64,000 bases of DNA from Streptomyces justiciae (GTDB taxonomy: Bacteria; Actinomycetota; Actinomycetes; Streptomycetales; Streptomycetaceae). Shown here one piece after another: positions 8,215-16,852 of this stretch; the stretch's first letter is position 1; every line of letters starts with the position of its first letter. The position numbers were made by a program, and so were the translations under genes. Location of the stretch: assembly GCF_015163075.1 (NCBI RefSeq), contig NZ_JADDXU010000011.1, positions 124,001-188,000 on the forward strand. Direction: 5' to 3'. Under the pieces are notes generated by a model. The model saw only the letters and a program-made list of their open reading frames with translations, was not told the DNA's origin and searched no databases.

Positions 8215-9175
8215 CGGCGCGGCTGTAGCGGGCGGCCAACTCATCGAACGCCGCGGCCAGTTCGGGTGGGCCGACCACTTCGACGTCGGCGTCGAAGTGG
8301 CCGATGGCGGTGGCGAGTCCGGTCCAGGACCAGGAGCCGAGGGTGAGCCGGCAGTGGTGGGGGCCGAGTTCCTCGACGGTTCCGTCCTGGGCGAAGGGCG
8401 CGACGTCGGCGGCCGGGAGGTGCAGGACGACTTCGCCTCGGCAGGGCCAGTCGGTGGTGGTGCCGTCGTTGCCGCGGAACCGGCCGGTGACGAAGGTGGC
8501 GACGTCGCCGCCGGGGAGTTCGCGTGGGGTGAACCGGGGGCCGGTCGGGGTGCGGGGGCGGATGCGGTCGACGCGGAAGGTGCGCCAGTCCTCGCGGTCG
8601 AGGTCCCAGGCGACGAGGTACCAGCGGTCCCGCCAGGTGACCAGGTGGTGGGGTTGCACACGGCGGCGCTCGGCGGCCGCGTCGCCGTGCCCGGGGGTGT
8701 GGTCGAGGCGCAGTTCCTCGCGGGCGTGGACGGCGCGGCTCAGTTCCGTCAGCACCTGGGCGTCGACCCGCGCGGCGTCGGGTGCTTCCGGCGCGGGGAC
8801 GGCGGTGACGCGCACCAGGTCGATGCGGTGCCGCAGGCGGGGCGGCATGACCTGGCGGAGGGTGGCCAGGGCGCGGCCGGCGTCCTCGGCGACGCCGGTG
8901 CCGGTGGCCGCGGTCCGCAGCGCGACGGCCAGGGCGACGGCCTGGTCGTCGTCGAACAGCAGGGGCGGCAGCTGACTACCGGCCGCGAGGCGATAGCCGC
9001 CGCCCGGCCCTTTGACGGTCGTGATCAGGTAGCCGAGCTCGCGTAGGCGGTCGATGTCGCGGCGCACGGTGCGCGCGGTGATGTCGAGACGCCCGGCGAG
9101 CTCCTCGCCGGACCAGTCACGGTGTGTCTGCAGCAGGGAGAGCAGCGCGAGCAGCCGGGAGGACGTTTTCCGCAT
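8177..9175 (-). CDS. WYL-domain transcriptional regulator (YafY type)
   Basis: A 332-residue regulator with an N-terminal DeoR-like winged helix (SSRLLALLSLLQTHRDWSG, then ITARTVRRDIDRLRELGY). A central WYL domain contains WRDRWYLVAWDLDREDWRTFR, and a WCX-type C-terminal extension follows. WYL domains sense ligands, and in several cases nucleic acids. The ATG at 9175 starts directly before the helix-turn-helix; ATG 9184 is an alternative. It diverges from the VOC-AlkZ-like operon, with a perfect 10-base inverted repeat in between, so it probably controls that operon and itself. Confidence 0.85.
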   Translation of the reverse strand: MRKTSSRLLALLSLLQTHRDWSGEELAGRLDITARTVRRDIDRLRELGYLITTVKGPGGGYRLAAGSQLPPLLFDDDQAVALAVALRTAATGTGVAEDAGRALATLRQVMPPRLRHRIDLVRVTAVPAPEAPDAARVDAQVLTELSRAVHAREELRLDHTPGHGDAAAERRRVQPHHLVTWRDRWYLVAWDLDREDWRTFRVDRIRPRTPTGPRFTPRELPGGDVATFVTGRFRGNDGTTTDWPCRGEVVLHLPAADVAPFAQDGTVEELGPHHCRLTLGSWSWTGLATAIGHFDADVEVVGPPELAAAFDELAARYSRAATSSRTRTPRPM

Positions 9176-9194
9176 GAGTCCCATGGTCGCCGAA

Positions 9195-9219
9195 GTAGCG
9201 GACACACCCTGTCCGCTAC
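9195..9219. promoter_or_regulatory. WYL-regulator operator (inverted repeat)
   Basis: A perfect inverted repeat GTAGCGGACA (9195-9204) and TGTCCGCTAC (9210-9219) is separated by CACCC. It lies 20 bases from the WYL start and 63 bases from the VOC start. The symmetry and place make it the probable binding site of the WYL regulator. Confidence 0.65.
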
Positions 9220-9282
9220 CTCCGCCAGGGTGGCGTACGCGCCGGTCGACACGGCCGTGCACATCGAGGCGAGGAGCAGACC

Positions 9283-9705
9283 ATGTCCGTCACGACCACC
9301 ACCCACCTGAACTTCCGTGGCGCCGCGCGCGAGGCGCTGGACTTCTACCGGAGCGTGTTCGGTGGCCGCACCGTCGCGGTCACGTACAAGGACGCCGGCG
9401 CCGTAGGGGACGAGAGCGAGGCGGACTGGGTGATGTGGGGCGAGGTGACCGGGGACGACGGCTTCCACGTCATGGCCTACGACGTGCCCTCGCACCTGCC
9501 CTGGGACCGGGGCGAGAACCCGTTCTTCGTCTCCGTGCGCGGCACCGACGCCGAGGAGATCAGCACCTTGTGGGGCAGGCTCAGCGCGGGCTCGACGGTC
9601 GTACGTCCCCTGGAGGCCGCGCCGTGGGCGCCGCTGTACGGCATGCTCACCGACCGCTTCGGCGTCACCTGGGTGCTCGACGTGGCCGTCCCCTACCACG
9701 TCTGA
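9283..9705 (+). CDS. VOC family protein, PhnB-like
   Basis: A 140-residue PhnB/3-demethylubiquinone-methyltransferase-like VOC protein. Family marks are LNFRGAAREALDFYRSVFGG at the start, PFFVSVRG in the middle, and GMLTDRFGVTWVLDVA at the C-terminus. Despite the old name, these proteins are not shown to be methyltransferases, and the substrate is unknown. It is the first gene after the WYL operator and is followed within 15 bases by the AlkZ-like gene, so the two are probably co-transcribed. Confidence 0.82.
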   Translation: MSVTTTTHLNFRGAAREALDFYRSVFGGRTVAVTYKDAGAVGDESEADWVMWGEVTGDDGFHVMAYDVPSHLPWDRGENPFFVSVRGTDAEEISTLWGRLSAGSTVVRPLEAAPWAPLYGMLTDRFGVTWVLDVAVPYHV

Positions 9706-9719
9706 GCCGCGGGAACGCC

Positions 9720-10814
9720 ATGACCGTCCTCGACGACCGCGCCCTCAACCGCGCCGGCCTCGCCCGCCAGCACCTGCTCACCCGCGCCGACGCCTCCGTG
9801 CCCGAGGCGGTGGCCCACCTGTGCGGGATGCAGGCGCAGGAACCCCAGGAGCCCTTCATCGGGCTGTGGTCCCGTCTCTCAGGCTTCACGCCCGGGCAGC
9901 TGGACGAGGCGATGACCGGCCGCACGGTGGTGCGCACGCACCTGATGCGCCGTACCGTCCACCTCGTCACCGCGGGCGACGCGCTCGCCTGGCGGGCCCG
10001 CCACGATTCGATGCTGCGCGGGCGTGTACTGGGCACCTACCGGCGGGAGTTGGCCGGGATCGACCTGGACGAGGTCGCCGCCGCCGGCCGGGCGGTCATG
10101 GCCGACCAGCGGCCCCGCACCATGCGCGAGCTGGTGCAGGCCCTGGAGGATCGCTGGCCCGGGCCGCCGCGCCGGGTCCTGGGCGAGCTGGTCGTCGCAG
10201 CTCTCGTGCCCATGGTCCAGCTGCCGCCGCGCGGCCTGTGGCGGCAGTCCGCCGGCGTGCGCAACGTGCCGCTGGCCTCCTGGCTGGGGCGGGACATCGA
10301 TCCGCTGCCCGCCGGGGACGACGACCCCGTCGGGCGGCAGCTGGTACGCCGTTACCTCGCCGCCCACGGTCCCGCCGCCGGCGCGGACCTGCGTGCCTGG
10401 TGCGGTCTGACCGGGCTTCCCGCCGCCGTGAGGGCCGTACGGGAAGAGCTCGTCGTCTGCCGGGACGCGCGCGGCCGGGAGCTGTTCGACCTGCCCGACG
10501 CGCCCCGCCCGCACCCCGACACCCCGGCGCCCGTCCGTTTCCTGCCGGCCTTCGACAACGTCCTCCTCGGCTACCACGACCGCAGCCGCATCGTCGACGC
10601 CGCCCATCTCGGGGTGTCCGTCGCGGGCCATCGCACGGTCCTGGTCGACGGACGCGTCGCGGCGACCTGGGCCGTGCGCGACGACCGCCTCCGCGTCAGC
10701 CCCCTGCGCCGCCTGACCACCCTGGAGGAGGACGAAGTCCGGGCGGAAGCACGGGAGTTGGCCGCTTTCCTGGACGAACGGATCGAGCACCTCCACATCG
10801 ACTCGGTCGCCTGA
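9720..10814 (+). CDS. Winged-helix AlkZ/YcaQ-like DNA glycosylase family protein
   Basis: A 364-residue member of the HTH_42 (YcaQ/AlkZ) superfamily. The signature QxQ is present as Q38-A-Q40 in HLCGMQAQEPQEPF; in the family, QxQ or QxD marks the base-excision active site. MRRTVHLV and LVDGRVAATWAV are further family blocks. Characterised relatives unhook interstrand crosslinks or remove bulky alkylated bases, and antibiotic producers use some for self-resistance. No alkylating-antibiotic cluster is visible here, so general repair is as likely. It follows the VOC gene by 14 bases; the ATG at 9720 comes directly before the first family block. Confidence 0.72.
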   Translation: MTVLDDRALNRAGLARQHLLTRADASVPEAVAHLCGMQAQEPQEPFIGLWSRLSGFTPGQLDEAMTGRTVVRTHLMRRTVHLVTAGDALAWRARHDSMLRGRVLGTYRRELAGIDLDEVAAAGRAVMADQRPRTMRELVQALEDRWPGPPRRVLGELVVAALVPMVQLPPRGLWRQSAGVRNVPLASWLGRDIDPLPAGDDDPVGRQLVRRYLAAHGPAAGADLRAWCGLTGLPAAVRAVREELVVCRDARGRELFDLPDAPRPHPDTPAPVRFLPAFDNVLLGYHDRSRIVDAAHLGVSVAGHRTVLVDGRVAATWAVRDDRLRVSPLRRLTTLEEDEVRAEARELAAFLDERIEHLHIDSVA

Positions 10815-10821
10815 CGCCGGG

Positions 10822-11277
10822 TCACGGCAGCGGATCGAGCACCGGGTTCGTGAGGTGCTGGTAGATGATCGAGGTGCGGAAGCCGACGATCTCGCGCCGG
10901 TTGGTGAACTGGTCCAGCAGGAAGGCGTGCAGATGGTCGATGTCCTGGGCCGTCACGTGGACGAGGAAGTCGTCGCTGCCGGCCATCGTGTAGACGGAGA
11001 CGACTTCCGGGAGCCGGGTCACCGACTCCTCGAAGGCCGCGACGACGTCCCGGCGCAACGGCCGGATCTGCGTGGCGACCATCGCCTGCACCGAGCGGTT
11101 GAGCGCGCGCAGGGAGACCTGGGCCCGGTATCCCTCGATGATGCCGCGCTGCCGCAGCAGCCGGGTGCGTTCGAGGCAGGTGGACGGCGCGATGCCGAGC
11201 TTCTCGGCGAGCGCCCGGTTGGAGAGCCGACCGTCCTTCTGCAGATGATGCACGATCGCCGAATCAACTTCGTCCAT
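10822..11277 (-). CDS. Lrp/AsnC-family transcriptional regulator
   Basis: A 151-residue Lrp/AsnC protein. The N-terminal helix-turn-helix covers about residues 3-50 (DSAIVHHLQKDGRLSNRALA, then APSTCLERTRLLRQRGII). A RAM ligand-binding domain follows, with VVSVYTMAGSDDFLVHV. The ATG at 11277 has GGAGG upstream. It diverges from a branched-chain amino acid dehydrogenase gene, which is probably its main target; Lrp proteins commonly sense the amino acid whose catabolism they control. Confidence 0.9.
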   Translation of the reverse strand: MDEVDSAIVHHLQKDGRLSNRALAEKLGIAPSTCLERTRLLRQRGIIEGYRAQVSLRALNRSVQAMVATQIRPLRRDVVAAFEESVTRLPEVVSVYTMAGSDDFLVHVTAQDIDHLHAFLLDQFTNRREIVGFRTSIIYQHLTNPVLDPLP

Positions 11278-11307
11278 GGTCGCCTCCACGAGCCGGAATC
11301 CGAATTT

Positions 11308-11321
11308 CCTTCGGTCGAAGG
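11308..11321. promoter_or_regulatory. Palindromic operator between Lrp and dehydrogenase genes
   Basis: CCTTCGGTCGAAGG is a perfect 6-2-6 palindrome in the middle of the 79-base divergent gap. Lrp-type dimers bind such sites, and the location fits control of both genes. The assignment to this regulator is inference. Confidence 0.5.
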
Positions 11322-11356
11322 CCAGTTGGGCCGTCAGCGACCCTAGCTTCGGCCGT

Positions 11357-12412
11357 ATGAGCCAAACATACGAACACGAAGAGGTCGTCGTCCGCCGCGG
11401 TCGCCGGTCCAGGCTGCCGATCATCGTCGCCGTCCATTCACGCGCGCTCGGACCGGCGGTCGGCGGGTGCCGGATGCGCCGCTACGACACCTGGCGGGAC
11501 GCACTCACCGACGCGCTGCGGCTGTCGGAGGCCATGACCTACAAGGCGGCCGTGGCCGGTCTGGACTTCGGCGGCGGCAAGAGCGTCATCGCCCTCGACC
11601 GGGACACCGACCTCACCGCGACACTGCGCGAGGCCGCCCTTGAGGACCTCGGTGAACTGATCGCCCCCTGGCAGGGGTCGTACCGCACCGGCCCCGACAT
11701 CGGCACCGGCCCGCAGGACATGCTGGTGCTGAAGCGGTTCACGCCGTACGCGTACTGCGCGCCCGAGGAGCACGGCGGGACCGGCGATTCCGGCGGTCCC
11801 ACCGCCTCCGGCGTCCTGGCCGCGCTGCGTGCCGGGGCCCGGCATGTCTTCGGTGACGCCTCCTGCGCCGGTCGCACGGTGGTCGTCAGTGGGTTCGGTT
11901 CGGTCGGTGGCCGGGTCGCGGCCGGACTGGCCGCCGAGGGCGCGCGGGTCCTGGTCTCGGACGTCGAGGAGTCGCGCAGGGAGGCAGCGCTGGCCGCCGG
12001 TTTCGGATGGGTCGAGCCGGACGAGGCACTGTCGGTCCCGGCCCACATCCTCGTCCCGGCGGCGGTCGGCGGCGTCCTCAGCGAGGAGAGCGCGCCCCGC
12101 CTGGCCGCGCCCCTGGTCGTCGGCCCGGCGAACAACCAGCTCACCGAGGACTCCGTCGCCGACACCCTCGCGCGACACGGAGTCGTCTGGGTCCCGGACT
12201 ACGTCGCCGGCGCGGGCGGCATCGTCTACACGCTCAGCCGGGAATCGGACCACGACAGCCACGAGGCCGCCCGCAAGCGGGTGGACGGGATCGGAGACAC
12301 CGTCAGCCATGTGCTGGAACTGGCCCGTTCGACCGACGTCACCCCGCTGCGGGCCGCACGGCAGCTCGCCGAGTCCCGGCTGACCGCCGCCGCGCCCTCC
12401 CCGAGCATCTGA
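11357..12412 (+). CDS. Leucine/valine/phenylalanine dehydrogenase family
   Basis: A 351-residue Glu/Leu/Phe/Val dehydrogenase. It deaminates a branched-chain or aromatic amino acid to the 2-oxo acid with NAD+, feeding branched-chain fatty acid precursors. The catalytic region reads AVGGCRMRRY and then KAAVAGLDFGGGKSV, with the lysine of GGGKS as the catalytic base, and TGPDIGT follows. The Rossmann domain has GFGSVGG in VVVSGFGSVGGRVA, and the length is normal for leucine dehydrogenase. The ATG at 11357 is the first sensible start. Whether valine or leucine is preferred cannot be read from the sequence. The divergent Lrp regulator supports an amino acid catabolic role. Confidence 0.85.
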   Translation: MSQTYEHEEVVVRRGRRSRLPIIVAVHSRALGPAVGGCRMRRYDTWRDALTDALRLSEAMTYKAAVAGLDFGGGKSVIALDRDTDLTATLREAALEDLGELIAPWQGSYRTGPDIGTGPQDMLVLKRFTPYAYCAPEEHGGTGDSGGPTASGVLAALRAGARHVFGDASCAGRTVVVSGFGSVGGRVAAGLAAEGARVLVSDVEESRREAALAAGFGWVEPDEALSVPAHILVPAAVGGVLSEESAPRLAAPLVVGPANNQLTEDSVADTLARHGVVWVPDYVAGAGGIVYTLSRESDHDSHEAARKRVDGIGDTVSHVLELARSTDVTPLRAARQLAESRLTAAAPSPSI

Positions 12413-12426
12413 GCGGCCGTCCCCCC

Positions 12427-13680
12427 TCACACGACGGTCACCGGATGCCGGACCACGGCGTCGAACAGATACCCCTGGGTGTTCGCCACGGTCGTGTCCG
12501 GCTGGGTGCGGCCGGCGCTGTCCGTGGCACGAGCGAGCAGGCTGTACGGTCCCGGCGCCGGCGGCCGCCAGTCGGTGGACCAGCGGACCCAGCCGTCGCG
12601 GTGGGCGGCGTCGTGCAGCCGGGCCCGCCGCCAGCGCGTCCCGCCGTCCGTGCTGACGTCCACGCGGACGATGCCGCCGCCCCCGGACCAGGACCGCCCC
12701 GTCAGCCGGTGCTCCCGGCCGGCGTCAAGGCTCGCACCCCAGGCGAGTTCCCAGGCGCTCTTCACGGTCTGACGGGTCAGCGGGGCGCTCCCGCCCGGCG
12801 GGTAGGCGTCGCCGAAGAGCCGGTAGAAGTCGGTGTTCCAGGGGGAGTACAGGGGCTGGGCCGACACCTCGATGTCGCCGACCCACTTGATCGACGCGAT
12901 CCCGACCCAGGACGGGACCAGGACCCGTACGGGATGACCGTGGTCGTACGGCAGCGGCTCGCCGTTCATCTCGTACGCCAGCAGCACGTCGTCCAGCGCC
13001 TTGGACAGCGGCAGCGGGCGGCGGACCCGGCCGAGGTCGGTCCCGTCGGCGGTCACGTAGGCGGCGTCGAGGCCCCGGGGCATCACGTCCACGGCGCCGC
13101 GGCCGAGCCCCGCCCGGTGGAGGACGTCGGCGAGCCGCACCCCGCGCCAACGCGCGGTACCGATCGCTCCCAGCGTCCAGGCGGTGCCGCTGACCGTCTG
13201 GCCCTGCTGGGAGGTGAAGAACCTGCGCCCGTTGCCCGCGCACTCCACGAACGCCGTACGGGTGACGGCGGGCAACCGCTTCAGGTCGTCGAGGGAGAAC
13301 TCCACGGAGCGGCCGTGGACCAGCCCGTCGCCGTGCACGGTCAGGGTCCAGTCGGCGGCGTCGAGGACCGGGGTGGAGGTGTGGTTGCGGACGAAGAAGC
13401 GGTCCACGGGCGTGTGATAGCCGGTGTCCGCGAGCGCGGCGAACCTGGTCTCCGCGTTGGTGCCGCGTACGGTGAACCACTCGTCGGGCAGCGGTTTGAC
13501 GATCCCCGGTGAAGTGGCCGCCGCCGCAGGGGTGTTGAGCCCGGCGGGGGCGGCGAGGGCGCCGCCGGCCGCGGCGAGCAGCCGGAGCATGTCCCGCCGC
13601 GAGACCCCGTCCGCGCGGGCCTCACCGGCCAGCCACTGCCGGAGTCTGCGACGGTCGTAGGCGAATTCGGGTGTACGCAT
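12427..13680 (-). CDS. Tat-exported sulfite oxidase-like molybdoenzyme
   Basis: A 417-residue protein of the sulfite oxidase family with an internal twin-arginine signal (SRRDMLRLLAAAGGALA near residues 27-43). The molybdopterin domain shows the conserved cysteine ligand in FVECAGNGR, RGVRLADVL, and VRVLVPSWVGIASIKWV. A C-terminal Mo-co dimerisation domain contains GGIVRVDVSTDGGTRWRRA and WVRWSTDW. It should act outside the membrane, oxidising sulfite or a related oxyanion. No cytochrome partner is adjacent, so the electron acceptor is unknown. Confidence 0.85.
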   Translation of the reverse strand: MRTPEFAYDRRRLRQWLAGEARADGVSRRDMLRLLAAAGGALAAPAGLNTPAAAATSPGIVKPLPDEWFTVRGTNAETRFAALADTGYHTPVDRFFVRNHTSTPVLDAADWTLTVHGDGLVHGRSVEFSLDDLKRLPAVTRTAFVECAGNGRRFFTSQQGQTVSGTAWTLGAIGTARWRGVRLADVLHRAGLGRGAVDVMPRGLDAAYVTADGTDLGRVRRPLPLSKALDDVLLAYEMNGEPLPYDHGHPVRVLVPSWVGIASIKWVGDIEVSAQPLYSPWNTDFYRLFGDAYPPGGSAPLTRQTVKSAWELAWGASLDAGREHRLTGRSWSGGGGIVRVDVSTDGGTRWRRARLHDAAHRDGWVRWSTDWRPPAPGPYSLLARATDSAGRTQPDTTVANTQGYLFDAVVRHPVTVV

Positions 13681-13971
13681 GGATGTCTGCCCTTTCAGGG
13701 GAACGGCCAGGAGGAGAGCGGGGGTTGGAACCTCGGGTGCGCGGAACCCGGGCGTGGCGCAGCGACGCGTGTCCGCGCGGGGAAGACGCGCCGAAGGCGC
13801 GCAGCAGCGCCAACCGGCCTGTGCGGCCTGGTCGTTACGCTGCTACCACTGGAAGATCAACAACAGCCGTGCGACGAGAGCACGCGGTACCGCTGAACGG
13901 CGGGGCGGCGTCGGCTGAGGATCATGCGGGCCATCGTACGAGGAAACCCCAGCCCTCGACAGGGGCAGCCG

Positions 13972-14442
13972 TCACTCGTCGACGCGGTCCTTCCGTACGA
14001 CGTGCACCGCGGCCTCCTCGGCGCCCGCCGCGCCGCCGTCGATGCCCTGGTCCTCGGCGACCAGCTCCTTGGTGGTGTCCTCGTGCGCTCCCTCGTCCGG
14101 CGCCACCAACCGGCCTGCCCGATCGGCGCCGACCTCCTCGTCGCGCGGTTCGCCCGTCGCCCCCAGGGTGTCCCCGATCCCGTCCCCGGCCGGTTCCGTC
14201 ACGTCGGCGACCTCCTGGCGCAGCCGTTCGTCCAGGGACTCCCCTTCCCGCTGCTCCGCCGCCGTGGTGCCCGTCTTGGTCACGCCCAGCGGCTTCTCCG
14301 GCGGCGAGTACCCCTCGTCCAGCATGTCGTCGTACGTACGTTCGTCCACCGCGTCCTGGAGATCCAGCGGAGCGGCGTCCTCCTGGTCCTCGTTGCTGCC
14401 CGTGGGCTGGTAGACCTCGTCCGCCATGTCCTCATCACTCAT
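13972..14442 (-). CDS. DUF5709 family acidic protein
   Basis: A 156-residue, strongly acidic and probably disordered protein matching the actinobacterial DUF5709 family. Recognisable parts are LDLQDAVDERTYDDMLDEGYSPPEKP and a tail rich in Glu, Asp and Gly. The ATG at 14442 has GGGAGG upstream. A GGGTAC hexamer on the same strand at 14488-14493 resembles a sigma-B -10 element but lacks a clear partner, so stress control is only a possibility. No molecular function is known. Confidence 0.8.
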   Translation of the reverse strand: MSDEDMADEVYQPTGSNEDQEDAAPLDLQDAVDERTYDDMLDEGYSPPEKPLGVTKTGTTAAEQREGESLDERLRQEVADVTEPAGDGIGDTLGATGEPRDEEVGADRAGRLVAPDEGAHEDTTKELVAEDQGIDGGAAGAEEAAVHVVRKDRVDE

Positions 14443-14680
14443 GATCGCCTCCCGGACGTGCGTGTTTCTGTCTGCGGGGAGTACCGAGTACCCAGGGCGT
14501 GACACCTGTCGTCAGGCATATGTTTCCGGGGGCGGATGAGGGGGCTGACCTCCTGCGGAGCCCTGTGGCGCATATGAGGGTGCTGTGAATTTCCGGGGCC
14601 GTTGAACACAGGTCGCCCCGTATCCGTATGGGGCCGGGGGATTTCCATGCCGGACGGACCACCGACGCAGGAGTACTTCC

Positions 14681-16792
14681 GTGGGACGCAGTAAGCGCAG
14701 ACGCCCGACAGGTGCACGGCGGGCCACCTTTGCCGCCGTGGCTCTCATGCTGGGAGGCGGCGGCCTGGTGGCCGCGAACGTGTACGCCTCCGCGACCGAG
14801 GACACCTCTCCGACGACCCTGTCGGCGGACGGTGGTTGGGGAGCGGGCACCATCGACTGCCCTGACGTGGGTGACACGTTGACCAGCGTGCCCGACGACG
14901 CGCGGGCGGACGTCGACAAGGAGCTCGCCCAGCTGGACCAGCAGACGGCCCAGGCCTACCAGCAGTTGCAGGACCCTGCGGTGCAGGACCGTGAGGCCGC
15001 CGTGAGCCAGGTCGTGCAGCCGCTCTCGGAGAACCGGGCGGCGACGATCCAGCGCATCGCCGCCGCGCTCGAACGCACGGGTGAACGCCCCGAGGGCCTC
15101 GACCAGTTGGCCCCGTGCACGCTCCGTGAGTCGGACGACCAGGCCAACGGGGATGAGGGAACCCAGCAGGGGCAAGAGGAACAGGGCGACCAGAACGGCC
15201 AGGACCAGAGTGGTCAGGACGGTCAGGACCAGGGCGGTCAGGACGGTCAGGACGGTCAGGACCAGGGTGGTCAACAGCAGGGCAACGGCGGTCAGTCCGG
15301 CAACGGTCCCGTCGCCGCCGACTACGCCGACATCAAAACCGCGCCGCCCGCCGCACCGGCCCCCAACCCCGGCGCCGACGCCTCCAAGGGCAGCTTCGTC
15401 ACCAGCTGCGGCGTCAACGCCAACGGGCTGTTCAACTCGGACAACGTGATCGTGGCCCCCGGCGTGTCCAACGGCGCCCACCACTTCCACGACTACGTCG
15501 GCAACCAGGCCAACAACGCCTTCGCCGACGACAACGAGCTCGCCGCCGGCGACACCAGCTGCGTCGACAAGGGCGACAAGTCCTCGTACTACTGGCCCGT
15601 CATTCGGCTGCAGAACGGCACCCAGGAGCAGGACGCCGGCGCTCCCGGCGGCGGCATCGAGGGCAACGCGGGTGAGATCGTCACGCCCAAGGAGGTCACG
15701 CTCACCTTCGTCGGCAGCCCGAACAGCAAGGTCACGGCCATGCCCCGGCTGCTGCGCATCATCACCGGCGACGCCAAGGCGTTCGTCAACGGCACCGCCA
15801 ACGCCAACGCGTCCTGGAGCTGCACCGGCTTCGAGGACCGCCAGCTGAAGGACAAGTACCCGCTGTGCCCGCAGGGCAGTGACGTGGTCCGCACCTTCAA
15901 GTTCCAGAGCTGCTGGGACGGCCGCAACATCGACAGCGCCAACCACCGCACCCACGTGGCGTTCGCCCAGGCCGACGGCGCCTGCCCGGCCGGCTTCCAG
16001 GCGATCCCGCAGCTCGTCCAGCGCATCGTCTACGACATCGACGCGCCGAGCCTTCAGGACGGCGGTCGCACCACGCCGCTCTTCGCGGTGGACGCCTTCC
16101 CCGAGCAACTGCACAAGCCCGTCACCGACCACGGCGACTTCATCAACATCTTCGACGAGGGTCTGATGAACGAGATGGTCGGCTGCATCAACGACGGAAA
16201 GCAGTGCGGCGCGGGCGCCGGCGGGGGCGGCGGCGAGGAGCCCGGGAACGGCGGCAACGACGGAGGCAACGACAACGGGGGCAATAACAACGGCGGTAAC
16301 GACAACGGGGGCGATGACAACGGCGGTGGCGGCAACGGGGGCAACGGCTCGGACGGCGGTGCCACCCAGGAGCCCGGTTCCGGCGGCGACAACACGACGG
16401 CCCCCGCGCCCGGTTCCGGCTCCGATTCCGGTTCCGGTTCCGGCGACAACGGCGGCTCCGACGACGAGCCCCAGGAGCAGCCGACGCCGACAGCAGAGGA
16501 GAGCACCGCACCGGCCGCCGACGAACCGAGGACGTACACCTCGCCCTCGGCTACGCAACGGCCTGCCACCCAGACCCCGGCAGCCGACGACGACACGGCA
16601 GGCACCTCCGAGAGCAGCAGCCCCTCGACCGGCGCCGTGGCGCAGCCTCCGCTCGGGGCACAGACCGAGCCTCAGGGCGGCGGCGACAGCCTCGCCGAGA
16701 CCGGCACCCAGCTGTGGCCGGCCGCGGCGGGCGCGGTGCTCCTGATCTCCGGTCTCGTTCTCCTACGACGCACCAGGCGCCGTTACATGTGA
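14681..16792 (+). CDS. Sortase-anchored DUF1996 surface protein
   Basis: A 703-residue secreted protein. An N-terminal hydrophobic segment (residues 14-38) serves as signal or anchor, followed by a coiled Gln-rich part and a Gln/Asp/Gly repeat near residues 155-205. A DUF1996 domain covers about 220-500 (VTSCGVN, HFHDYVGNQ, YYWPVIRL, FKFQSCWDGRNID, NHRTHVAF). A long Gly/Asn and then Ser/Pro/Thr linker follows. The C-terminus has LAETG, a hydrophobic helix and RRTRRRYM, a class E sortase signal, so the protein should be linked to peptidoglycan. The GTG at 14681 has AGGAG upstream. DUF1996 occurs in fungal and bacterial secreted proteins, some linked to cell walls; the activity is unknown. Confidence 0.85.
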   Translation: MGRSKRRRPTGARRATFAAVALMLGGGGLVAANVYASATEDTSPTTLSADGGWGAGTIDCPDVGDTLTSVPDDARADVDKELAQLDQQTAQAYQQLQDPAVQDREAAVSQVVQPLSENRAATIQRIAAALERTGERPEGLDQLAPCTLRESDDQANGDEGTQQGQEEQGDQNGQDQSGQDGQDQGGQDGQDGQDQGGQQQGNGGQSGNGPVAADYADIKTAPPAAPAPNPGADASKGSFVTSCGVNANGLFNSDNVIVAPGVSNGAHHFHDYVGNQANNAFADDNELAAGDTSCVDKGDKSSYYWPVIRLQNGTQEQDAGAPGGGIEGNAGEIVTPKEVTLTFVGSPNSKVTAMPRLLRIITGDAKAFVNGTANANASWSCTGFEDRQLKDKYPLCPQGSDVVRTFKFQSCWDGRNIDSANHRTHVAFAQADGACPAGFQAIPQLVQRIVYDIDAPSLQDGGRTTPLFAVDAFPEQLHKPVTDHGDFINIFDEGLMNEMVGCINDGKQCGAGAGGGGGEEPGNGGNDGGNDNGGNNNGGNDNGGDDNGGGGNGGNGSDGGATQEPGSGGDNTTAPAPGSGSDSGSGSGDNGGSDDEPQEQPTPTAEESTAPAADEPRTYTSPSATQRPATQTPAADDDTAGTSESSSPSTGAVAQPPLGAQTEPQGGGDSLAETGTQLWPAAAGAVLLISGLVLLRRTRRRYM
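15212..15262 (+). repeat. GGTCAGGAC tandem repeats within the DUF1996 gene
   Basis: Five copies of GGTCAGGAC lie at 15212, 15221, 15236, 15245 and 15254, encoding part of the Gln-Asp-Gly linker. Such exact short repeats can gain or lose units in frame, because each is 9 bases long. Confidence 0.85.
16230..16350 (+). repeat. Gly-Asn-rich coding repeat within the DUF1996 gene
   Basis: A run of GGCAACGAC, GACAACGGG and GGCGGT-type units encodes repeated GGNDNGG blocks forming the wall-spanning linker before the Ser/Pro/Thr segment. The units are imperfect and in frame. Confidence 0.75.
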
Positions 16793-16852
16793 GCCCACCC
16801 CGCGCCGATATCGGAGTGCGGGCGGACCTCGGGACATGTCAAGGTCACTGCC

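Noticed and set aside
13681..13971. RNA gene or small gene between the sulfite-oxidase-like and DUF5709 genes
   Set aside because: No tRNA-like fold, ribosome-binding site or family-like protein was found. Open frames there are Arg/Pro-rich shadows.
14488..14493. GGGTAC before DUF5709 as a sigma-B promoter
   Set aside because: No GNNT lies 14-16 bases upstream on the same strand, so only the -10 half matches. It is mentioned in the gene entry but not listed as a site.
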